A DNA stretch of 16,650 bases, from the NCBI GenBank assembly GCA_910587105.1, contig CAJUMB010000069.1, positions 1 through 16,650 of the forward strand. Direction: 5' to 3'. Shown here piece by piece: positions 1 to 7,300 of the stretch. A program made the position numbers and the translations under genes. How positions within the stretch are numbered: position 1 is the first letter of the stretch; each line of letters begins with the position of its first letter. Source of the stretch: an uncultured Lachnospiraceae bacterium (GTDB lineage Bacteria; Bacillota; Clostridia; Lachnospirales; Lachnospiraceae). The notes under the pieces are model-generated. The model ran no database searches. It was not told the DNA's origin and saw only the letters and a list, made by a program, of their open reading frames with translations.

Positions 1-55
1 ATCTCCCACCAAGTGTGACGCACATCTGACAAAAAGCATTTTTAAGACACGCTCC
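1..55. repeat. Right end of a MITE-like palindromic element (copy A, cut by window edge)
   Basis: This stretch ends in GCATTTTTAAGACACGCTC, which matches the right terminal inverted repeat of the complete copy at 3306-3483. The preceding AAGTG and ACATCTG blocks also match the inner right arm of that copy. The left part lies outside the window. It directly abuts an apparent gene tail at 56-175. Confidence 0.75.
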
Positions 56-175
56 AGGCAATCAGCAGGATTTTCAGATGTGGATGAGTTTTGCAGATCT
101 CTTTTAATCATGTATGAACAGGTGCTGGGATGGTGCAGAGAATTATTTGCAGAAAGAATGTATGCAGAGTATTAA
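56..175 (+). pseudogene. C-terminal tail of an unidentified, possibly TetR-like protein
   Basis: An open frame with no start codon runs out of the repeat end and stops at TAA (173-175). It encodes a helical segment containing DVDEFCRSLLIMYEQVLGW and ending ERMYAEY. An amphipathic helical C-terminus of this kind is common in TetR/AcrR regulators, but there is no DNA-binding part here to confirm it. The sequence before about residue 7 may belong to the repeat element, so the gene was probably truncated by that element or by the rearrangement that brought it here. Family assignment is a guess. Confidence 0.3.
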
Positions 176-343
176 TAAAAGTAAAGAAATTAGAGTCGGC
201 GTACTGACTTGGAGATAAGGAGTTGATTGAGGCGGTGATATAGAGATGACATACAGGGGGGCTTTGCAGGTTATAATACCAAATAAATAAGAATATCGCA
301 GAACACCCCCCTATATTTCATATCTGTCCCATCAATTTCCCTG
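176..343. other. Intergenic stretch with no recognisable gene
   Basis: I see no coding region. A run of six G (around 257) and a run of six C (around 306) could pair over a long loop, but no T-run follows on either strand, so I do not call a terminator for the nitroreductase gene that ends at 344. Confidence 0.4.
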
Positions 344-1135
344 CTATTTCCAAACCACGCGGGGGTCCCTCCTGGGGGCAGTTCTCAGATAACATTTCGC
401 AGAATATCCCAAGAGCATACAGGCTTTGATGGTTTCCTTTTCGATTCCCAGCCACTTTTTCAATTCTTCGTCCTTTTCGGCAATTCTTACCAGGTAACCA
501 TTATACAGCACGCCCATCCCCAGAGAAACAGCCATAGTTTCTATATTCTGGGCAGCCAGGCCTGCGTCCAGAGGCCAGTCAGAAGTAATGAACAATACTG
601 CAGGGGCATCCCGGAACAGAAAATCATCGGAAGGGTCTATTTTCCTGCGGCGGTTGAAAGCAATATAGGGCATTAATTCCTGAGCAGGTTGTCCGCTCTC
701 CCTCTTTTCTATGTTATCAATAAAACTCCAGATCCTGTGTTTCAATTCCTCCAGTTCATCTTGGACTACTACAAAGCAACAGTTCTGATTGTTTTTTGCC
801 GTAGCGGTATAACGTCCGGCCTGAACCAGAAGATTCAGATTTTCCTGTGAGATTTTTTCCGGTTTATAGCTGCGGATACTGCGGCGGAATTTAATTGCGT
901 GCAGGACATTTTCCGGGTTTAACTTAAAACGATCTGCATCGTATTCTTCCACATCATCCATATCATATTGCGGAATCGATACCGCATGTTCCGGGCAGAT
1001 TGCTACACAGTGGCCGCACAGCAGACAATCATTTTTCACATGCGCTTTTTCTTCCATAAGCTCGATATTGAGGGCGAGACAATCGGCAGCACACATGCCA
1101 CAGCCAATGCAACTCTCCTGATCAATTTTGACCAT
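344..1135 (-). CDS. Ferredoxin-domain nitroreductase family protein
   Basis: The protein has 263 residues. The N-terminus carries two 4Fe-4S motifs: C9-x2-C12-x2-C15-x3-C19 and C37-x2-C40-x2-C43-x3-C47-P. After a linker, a nitroreductase fold begins near residue 75, with the FMN-phosphate-binding signature RRSIRSYK at 84-91. The conserved late segment around GLAAQNIETMAVSLGMG and the closing LLGY are also present. Family members are FMN flavoproteins that reduce nitro compounds, quinones or other electrophiles; fused ferredoxin clusters suggest electrons arrive from ferredoxin rather than NAD(P)H in these anaerobes. No signal peptide or membrane segment is seen, so it should be cytoplasmic. 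The start is ATG at 1135 with only a weak purine-rich GAAGTG ahead, and a good promoter lies upstream. It appears monocistronic. Physiological substrate unknown. Confidence 0.93.
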   Translation of the reverse strand: MVKIDQESCIGCGMCAADCLALNIELMEEKAHVKNDCLLCGHCVAICPEHAVSIPQYDMDDVEEYDADRFKLNPENVLHAIKFRRSIRSYKPEKISQENLNLLVQAGRYTATAKNNQNCCFVVVQDELEELKHRIWSFIDNIEKRESGQPAQELMPYIAFNRRRKIDPSDDFLFRDAPAVLFITSDWPLDAGLAAQNIETMAVSLGMGVLYNGYLVRIAEKDEELKKWLGIEKETIKACMLLGYSAKCYLRTAPRRDPRVVWK

Positions 1136-1174
1136 CGTATCACTTCACTTTCTATAGAATTTTGTATTTTAATC

Positions 1175-1203
1175 ATTATATAGATGATCGGAAAAATTTT
1201 CAA
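1175..1203 (-). promoter_or_regulatory. Sigma-A-type promoter of the nitroreductase gene
   Basis: Reading the minus strand, TTGAAA (1198-1203) is followed after exactly 17 bases by a perfect TATAAT (1175-1180). That places transcription start near 1168, about 33 bases ahead of the ATG at 1135. No operator could be assigned. Confidence 0.75.
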
Positions 1204-1518
1204 TATTATTTCCGCGGAATAAATGCATAACGGTACTTTTTCGTCTAAGACGTCTTAACAAAGAAGGGATGGGGTTTCATTCAGGGGCGAGATATCAGGA
1301 GGCCCTGTCAGGAAGTGACGCAGCCACCGCTGCGCCTCATTGTAAGTAATATCATCCTGCCACAGCACCAAAAATCCGGCAGGTCATATATGCTGCTGTC
1401 TGTTTCTATATATTATAAATTGTCAATTATGATGGACAAATTTGCAGAACTTCTTGTGAGAAAGGAAGCAGCTATGGGGATTGCTTATACCTGCGAAAAA
1501 GATTTATAGAAGTTATGA
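1204..1518. other. Intergenic region with a decayed open frame
   Basis: No intact gene is supported. The minus strand from 1383 to 1255 is open for 42 codons with no start codon, includes the segment LVLWQDDITYNEAQRWLRHF and stops at TAA. Its composition is protein-like, so it may be the tail of a lost gene, but I do not recognise it. On the plus strand a short frame at 1429-1509 encodes 26 residues (MMDKFAELLVRKEAAMGIAY and on) with no visible ribosome binding site. A palindrome TAAGACGTCTTA sits at 1247-1258. Confidence 0.35.
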
Positions 1519-1737
1519 TTAGTTTTTTCTTGGATATGGCTTTTTGACATCAGTTAATTCGGCCAGGTAATCCATGCTGGTATCTAATGCCAGCGCAATT
1601 TTCCGGCATTGTTCGAACGTGTAGTATCTCTTTCCGTTTTCAATTTTGGAATAATCACTCTGGTCAATACCAGTTAAATGCTGCATTCTGATTTGTGTAT
1701 AACCTTTTTCTTTTCTTAATTCTTTCAGTCGTGACAT
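1519..1737 (-). CDS. Small XRE-family helix-turn-helix regulator
   Basis: A 72-residue protein consisting of essentially one Cro/C1-type HTH domain. The first helices (MSRLKELRKEKGYTQIRMQ) are followed by the recognition region TGIDQSDYSKIENGKRYYTF and the closing segment CRKIALALDTSMDYLAELTD, all standard for the XRE family. The start at 1737 is preferred over an upstream in-frame ATG at 1785, because GGAGG (1746-1750) lies eight bases ahead of 1737 and because the HTH fold begins there. It is predicted to bind DNA as a dimer and act as a repressor. No toxin, phage integrase or other partner is visible next to it, so its target is unknown. A tiny ORF ends 51 bases upstream on the same strand. 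Confidence 0.85.
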   Translation of the reverse strand: MSRLKELRKEKGYTQIRMQHLTGIDQSDYSKIENGKRYYTFEQCRKIALALDTSMDYLAELTDVKKPYPRKN

Positions 1738-1788
1738 GTTAATAACCTCCATTCTTACTTTATGTATTGCGCAACTATTCAGCAAATG

Positions 1789-1887
1789 TTATTCCGCCAG
1801 GTGTTTTGCCACAGAATGTGGAAAAACCCCGGGACATACGGTAAAGATCCCATCGCCGAAGGTGATTTCCAATGGATGTTTACTCAT
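1789..1887 (-). CDS. Possible 32-residue small ORF upstream of the XRE gene
   Basis: An ATG at 1887 opens a frame starting MSKHPLEITFGDGIFTVCPG and ending HSVAKHLAE before TAA at 1789-1791. An in-frame stop lies about 12 codons upstream, so it is not the continuation of an obvious longer frame. Codon choice looks coding-like and the peptide is well balanced, but no good Shine-Dalgarno sequence precedes the ATG and I recognise no family. It reads in the same direction as the XRE gene, with 51 bases between its stop and that gene's start. It may be a real small protein or a gene fragment. Confidence 0.3.
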   Translation of the reverse strand: MSKHPLEITFGDGIFTVCPGVFPHSVAKHLAE

Positions 1888-1954
1888 AACTGTGAAGGTA
1901 CTGAACAGTTACTATTTTGAGGACGGTATATGGCAGAATGGTAACTTAAATTAT

Positions 1955-1997
1955 GTCATACTGACCTATTGACTTTAGGGCTTTATTGACCTATTAT
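1955..1997 (+). promoter_or_regulatory. Promoter-like motif copy 1 with 25-bp-spaced TGACCTAT repeats
   Basis: GTCATAC is followed by TGACCTATTGACTTTAGGG, six bases and a second TGACCTAT. The octamers start at 1962 and 1987, 25 bp apart. A -35-like TTGACT (1969-1974) and a -10-like TATTAT (1992-1997) are separated by 17 bases; TATAAT also occurs at 1995-2000. The octamers overlap both promoter boxes, which suggests a controlled promoter. The same arrangement recurs at 3094-3136. Downstream lies the broken O-antigen-ligase-like gene. Confidence 0.55.
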
Positions 1998-2000
1998 AAT

Positions 2001-2187
2001 GGGTATATTTCCCCAAATTTAAAGGAACTATCGGAATATAAGTATGTGTAAATGTTTCTTTCTAATAGGATTTTATAAAATAGTTTGCCAATAAAAATAT
2101 GTATACATAGACAGAAAGTGATAAAAAATTTTTGAAAACACACTTTGAAAAAGAGGATGCTGAGCGGCGGAATTAAGAAAGTAATGA
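2001..2187. other. AT-rich leader-like stretch, no gene seen
   Basis: This follows the promoter-like motif and contains no convincing coding region. A short frame ATGCTGAGCGGCGG near 2157 comes directly after AAAGAGG and stops within 13 codons; it may be the leftover start of a deleted gene. Confidence 0.35.
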
Positions 2188-2991
2188 GGAAAGGATAAGG
2201 CAGGTGGGGGACTGTCAGAGTCTGGAGCAGAGAGAACGGCTGGTGGACATGCTGCCAGAGATGCGGTATCGCTGATTCTCAGGCATCCTTTTGGTCTGGG
2301 GTATTATGGATATCATTTTATGCAGCAGGAGATTCAGATAGGAGTATATTCTGTTGTAAATGTGCACAATGAACTGCTTCAGTTTATGCTGGACGCAGGG
2401 GTCATTTCGGCCCTGCTTTTTTACGGATGTGTGTTGAAATCCATTTTTTCCCATGGCACATGTATGCGGAATAAACTGGTGTTGACTGTTCTGTTGCTAC
2501 ACAGCCTTTTTGATTACGATTTTCAGTTTCTGGTGATGCTGTTGGTTCTTCTGCTGTTTCTGGATATCCACAGCTTGAGGGAAATGAAAGTTACCCCCTC
2601 GGTTAAAGTATTCGTTTCCTTCATTGCAGTTATTTTAATATTGACAGCGATTCCTCTGGGATGTTCGGGATTTTGCTATAGTAGAGGTATGTACAGGCAG
2701 GCATTGAACTGGTATCCCGGGAATACAATGGCAGAGATTATGTTGCTGGGGAGGCAGAGACGGCAGAAGAACTGGAGGATCTGGCAAATTCCATTCTGTT
2801 GAGAAACCATCATGTGGCAGGCGCTTACAGTGCCGGTTCTGTTAAAGGAAAACGAGACAACAACCAGCAGACTGGGGTGGGAAATTCGTGACCGGTCAGA
2901 GACAAAACTTCCCCCGGAATACTTAAAAGTGCTGGGGAAAAAGAAAAGAGAAATGAATATGCAGATATCGGCGGAAAAGGGCCGGAACTGA
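2188..2991 (+). pseudogene. Broken O-antigen-ligase/polymerase-like membrane protein (C-terminal part)
   Basis: From about 2257 the frame reads RDAVSLILRHPFGLGYYGYH and then VVNVHNELLQFMLDAGVIS, the characteristic extracellular loop (HPFGLGYY, HNELLQ) of the O-antigen ligase / WzyC family. Hydrophobic segments follow (LVLTVLLLHSLFDYDFQFLV; VFVSFIAVILILTAIPLG). Such proteins polymerise or ligate surface polysaccharide at the membrane. The N-terminal transmembrane half is missing. Near 2750 the frame is lost: the original frame ends at 2802, whereas the neighbouring frame continues as EAETAEELEDLANSILLRNH. From about 2820 a third frame continues (RLGWEIRD, then PPEYLKVLG) to a TGA at 2989-2991. 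At least two frameshifts plus the missing 5' half make this a pseudogene. A strong terminator hairpin overlaps the end. Confidence 0.72.
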
Positions 2992-3016
2992 TACAGAATC
3001 GGTTCCGGCCCTTTTT
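2975..3016 (+). terminator. Rho-independent terminator after the O-antigen-ligase-like remnant
   Basis: AAAAGGGCCGGAAC (2975-2988) pairs perfectly over 14 bp with GTTCCGGCCCTTTT (3002-3015), with a 13-base loop and five consecutive T at 3012-3016. It overlaps the remnant's last codons. Confidence 0.85.
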
Positions 3017-3093
3017 GGGAATCATTTTTATAATTTGTATATTTGGAAATATTTTAGATTTGTTAGATATGATAAAATTACAATTCAGATTAG

Positions 3094-3136
3094 GTCATAT
3101 TGACCTATTGACTTTAGGGTGAAATTGACCTATCAT
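3094..3136 (+). promoter_or_regulatory. Promoter-like motif copy 2 with 25-bp-spaced TGACCTAT repeats
   Basis: This is the second copy of the motif at 1955-1997. The 26 bases 3094-3119 match 1955-1980 with one difference. Octamers TGACCTAT begin at 3101 and 3126, again 25 bp apart, with TTGACT (3108-3113), a 17-base gap and TATCAT (3131-3136). The six bases between the TTTAGGG block and the second octamer differ (TGAAAT against CTTTAT), so the conserved blocks stand out. It lies about 115 bases ahead of an ATG at 3251 that begins the broken BspA-like gene. Confidence 0.55.
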
Positions 3137-3250
3137 GGTATCGTAAGTATATTTATCGGATTCAAAGGAATTGTGAAAAAATAAAGCTGTGAGAATTTCA
3201 TTTATAACGATAGGAACAACAAATCTTTCATGGAAGAAAGGAAAGTAAAT

Positions 3251-4306
3251 ATGAAAAATATAAATGGTAAAATAAATGGATGCAGAGCTCCCTGCAGGTT
3301 ATCTGAGAGCGTGTCTTAAAATTCATTCCCGCTATCTGCAGGCCCACTTAGCGCGATATTTGCGCCAAATTCGGTCACATAGTCTGCTATGCCTCCCTCA
3401 TTTGGCACAAATCTCTCATAGCATACCCTTTGGGTACTAAGTGGGTCATACATCTGGCAGAAAGCATTTTTAAGACACACTCTAGTGGAAAGTCTGGGAA
3501 AGTGGTAATATCAGATCAGGTGCGTACCATAGGCTGGAGGGCATTTGACGCATGCGGCAGTTTGAATAGTGTGGTGCAAATACGGTGACAGAGTTCGAAA
3601 GAGACGCATTTACAGAGTGTAAAAAGCTCATTTTACACGTAATACACGGAAGCGCAGCTGAAAATTATGCGAAAACAAATAAGCCCAGTTATAATTGCGA
3701 AAAAGAGGGCATGACCTGTTACCATAATTATGTAGTGCAGGTAACAAAAGCCTCTGCCAGCAAAAACGGGAGTTTGACTAAACAATGCACCATATGCGGC
3801 AAGACAGAAAGCAATACAGTTATATATGCAGCCAGTGCAATCAAACTATCGAAAACGGCTTATACATATAATGGAAAGGAGCAGCAGCCTTCAGTAACCG
3901 TACAGGACAGCAAAGGCACCACGCTAAAAAAGACGCAGATTATACAATCAGTTATTCCACCGGCAGAAAAAATGCAGGAAGTTATACAGTATCTATTAAA
4001 TTCAAGGGTAACTACATCGGAACGGTCAATAAAACTTTTACAATAAGACCAAAACCAACCGTCATTGCCAAAACCCAGCCAAAGTCCAAAGGATTTAAGG
4101 TAACATGGAAAAAGCGTAAAAATTTATTCCAGTTGGTCCAAATCGAAGTCTGTTGTGACAAAAAAAGCGGCATAGAAAAAGCAGGAATAAAGCTCTCTGT
4201 ATTCCCCGATGAGAAACAGCCTTGTGGCAGCTGGGGGCCGCCAATACTATATTTGTTTTGTTATAAAAGCTGTTTGCATGCATGGGAAGCAAGTAAAATG
4301 AGTTGA
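3251..4306 (+). pseudogene. Broken BspA-type LRR / Ig-like surface protein, split by a MITE and frameshifts
   Basis: A start (ATG 3251, after GAAAGGAAAG) gives MKNINGKINGCRAP and is cut after about 18 codons by the repeat at 3306-3483. After the repeat, from 3484, the frame reads GKVVISDQVRTIGWRAFDAC, a BspA LRR_5 repeat, and stops at 3586. A second frame resumes with NTVTEFERDAF (3579) and continues through a CxxC segment (TKQCTICGKTES) and an Ig-like repeat beginning YNGKEQQPSVTV. That frame ends at 4046, but from an A-run at 3926-3931 the neighbouring frame continues the domain as DADYTISYSTGRKNAGSYTV and FKGNYIGTVNKTFTI, then a fibronectin-III-like start (GFKVTWKKRK) near 4120. Homology then fades and TGA falls at 4304-4306. 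The intact relative would have been a secreted surface protein. Confidence 0.75.
3306..3483. repeat. Complete 178-bp MITE-like palindromic element (copy B)
   Basis: The ends are AGAGCGTGTCTTAAAA (3306-3321) and TTTTAAGACACACTCT (3468-3483), inverted repeats with one mismatch over 16 bases. Inside, CCCACTTAG pairs with CTAAGTGGG, ATTTGCGCCAAAT pairs with ATTTGGCACAAAT (one mismatch), and CATAG/CTATG form the tip, so the whole element can fold into one long hairpin. It has no ORF. The flanks show no clear target-site duplication. It interrupts the BspA-like gene. Confidence 0.8.
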
Positions 4307-4327
4307 ATGGGAAAAGGATTTGTGCGT

Positions 4328-7300
4328 ATGAAAAAGGGTATTTATATAAAGTGGATAGCAGCGTTTATATCCGTAATGTTGATATTTATAATGGCGCTGA
4401 ACACAATGCCGCTGACAGCTCATGCAGCTGGCGCGAAAGCGAAATCAATTACATTAAATTACAGCTCTTATACCTTGAAAAAAGGAAAAACTGTGAAATT
4501 AAAAGCTGTAATAAAGCCTAAAAAGGCTCAGAATAAAAAACTTGTCTGGAAGTCCAGCAAGAAAGCGGTGGCCTCTGTAAATAATCAGGGGATAGTAAAG
4601 GGAAAGAAAAAGGGAAGTACAACCATTACAGTAACTGTAAAAGGCACTTCTTTAAAAGCGTCCTGCAAAGTAAATGTAGGAACACCTGTTAAAAAGATAT
4701 CGGTGAAAAATAAGAAAATAAACATGAAAGTTGGAGCAGCTACAGTTATTAAGGCTGTCATTACACCAAAGTCTGCCACGAATAAAGCACTAACGTATAA
4801 GAGTTCCAACCCCAAGGTTGTAAGCGTGAATAATAAGGGCAGGTTAACGGCAAAAGGGACAGGTACAGCAAAGATAACCGTGCAGGCGAAAGACGGAAGC
4901 GGCAAAAAGGCAGTGGTAACGGTAACTGTGAAAAAAGCAGAGGCAGTTGTCACATCTGTCAAGGTAACAGTTGAAAAAACAGAGATCAAAGTGGGGGAGA
5001 CAACAACGGCATCTGCGGAAATCATGCCGGCTGATGCATTAGTAAAAACAGTAACCTGGAGCAGTTCTGACCAGTCAGTTGCCACAGTGGATAAAGACGG
5101 AAAGATCACAGGTGTTAAGGCAGGAGAAGTAACCATCACGGCTTCATCGGTAAATGGAAAAAAAGGAAGTATAAAAATCCATGTAAAAGAAGAAGCAGCA
5201 ACGCCATCTGTGGTGCCGACAGAGACACCCTCTGTAGAACCGACTGGAACCCCAGGGGAAACTCCGACAGCGACACCAACACCAACCCCTTCGAATCCAT
5301 CAACGCCTGGCACAAACGTTCCTGTAGTAACACCACCGCCGGCAGAGATTTTACCGTCAGAAGTGATTTTGAATAAGACGGTGGAGACAATCGCTGTTGG
5401 AGGAGAGGTGACACTGCAGGCGACAGTAGTACCTGCCAATGCGGCAAATAAAAACGTAATCTGGTCAAGTTCAGATGAGTCAGTTGCTGTTGTGGATCAT
5501 GGAAAAGTCACCGGAGCAGCTCTTGGAACGGCTGTGATTACAGCGAAGACAGAAGCAGGAGGGAAAACAGCATCCTGTGAGATTACCGTTGGTACAGTTA
5601 CAGAAGTGGCCAGTTTTGCAGCCATGATGGAAGCGCTGGAGGCGGGAAATGCAGATAAGATCGTCTGCAATTCCCAGGAAAGTGAATTTGAAATTCCAGA
5701 GGCTGACTATGAAAAAACAGTGTTGGTAATCAATGCGCCAAATGCCACAATAACGAATCATGCAAAATTCAAAAAAATTGAGATTTTAGCCATTAAGAGT
5801 GATACCTGGATTGAAAAGGCAACTGGTAACATGATTGATCTGACGGCGAAACAATCTCATGTGAAGGTTGAAGGCGAAAATGTTATCATTCAGGTGGGAC
5901 CAGAGGCGGAAAAGGTTTATCTGGAAAAAGAGGGAACAATCAGTCACCTTATGGTTCATGGAGCTTCAGCCATAGCCATTTCAGGGGGCAACCGGACATC
6001 CATACCAGTAGTTGTCAGAGCGGATGGAACAGCCATTACAACTTCGATTCCTGTAGCCGTGGATACTGCAAACGATATCAGACTGAGGATACGGACAGGG
6101 GCTGAAAGCAGTTCTGTACAGATTATAGATTCATCCGTCCGCGCTGAGATTCAGGGCATTGGAACAATTCCGGTAACCAACAGACAGACAAATGAGACGA
6201 AGGACGTGGTAGCAGAGAATGTCCCGCCAGAAAGCGGCGAAGAAGAGGAAGCCATAAAAGGTGCAATCACCGGAAATGTTTACGATGAAACGCATATGGC
6301 AGTTGTGGGAGCAGTGGTTTATGTGATTCCCTATCGGTCATCTGTAGATAAGGATAATCTGGAAGCAGCAATCGAAGCGGCACAGCAGCAGGAACGCTGT
6401 TATATAGTAAATACCGTGGAGTCTGGTAAATATACAACACAGGATATTCCTTATGGAAATTATGTACTGATTGTGAAGGCGGATGACCTGCAGACTTATT
6501 TCCAGACAGTGATATTAAATCATTCGCTGATAAATAACGGTGAAATTACAATGACAGTGCCCACGCAGGATCGGGGAGATATTCAGGGAACACTGTATAA
6601 TGCCGTTGACAGAAGCAATCTTCCGGCAGGGATCACACTGCGGCTGAGAGCTGGAGCGGACAATGTCACGGGAAGTATAGCAGCACAGACAACAACAGAT
6701 GAAAACGGTCATTATATTTTTAAAGACCTGCTTCCGGGGACATATACCGTGCAGGCAGAAGACAGCCGCACAAATACGCAAGTTCACTACGCAAGGACAA
6801 CATTTAATGTCGTCGCACTTGCAAATACAACGGTACAGGGGGATATGGCCCTTACAGAGGAAATGGAAGACGGACAATTCCGTTTTATACTGTGGTGGGG
6901 CCCTCAATCTGAGGCAATACCCAGCGATTTAGACTCCCATTTAGTTGGACCAAGAGCAAGTGGAAACGGGAAGTTCCATACGTATTTCGGTGACCGTGAA
7001 TACGGAGAAGACGGAACATTATATGCAGATCTGGATCTCGATGATACTGACTGGGAAGGACCGGAGACAACGACAGTTTATCAGGCGGTTGACGGACTGT
7101 ATCATTTTTACATCCATGATTATTCAAATCAGGGAGATTCAGACAATCAGATGCTCGCAGATTCTCAGGCAAGAGTCATCGTAACGATTGGAAGCTGGCA
7201 GGCAGCATACTATGTGCCTGATCAAATTGGTACATTATGGGATGTATGTACTTATGACAGTAAAACAAATACGTTGACTCCGGTGAATAAAGTAACATTC

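Noticed and set aside
250..312. G6/C6 runs as a terminator for the nitroreductase gene
   Set aside because: Only about seven bases pair, over a loop of roughly 40 bases, and no T-run follows on the minus strand.
1736..1972. 78-codon plus-strand frame across the XRE upstream region
   Set aside because: It is antisense to the better supported minus-strand start region, lacks a ribosome binding site and has an unconvincing cysteine-rich composition.
3306..3483. CRISPR repeat interpretation of the recurring AGAGCGTGTC sequences
   Set aside because: Copies are hundreds to thousands of bases apart, differ in length and orientation and are element ends, not regularly spaced short repeats; no cas genes are present.
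4585..5468. Long open frames on the minus strand inside the large surface protein gene
   Set aside because: They are antisense shadows of the repetitive, lysine/threonine-rich Big2 coding sequence; their translations are low-complexity and have no ribosome binding site or domain.
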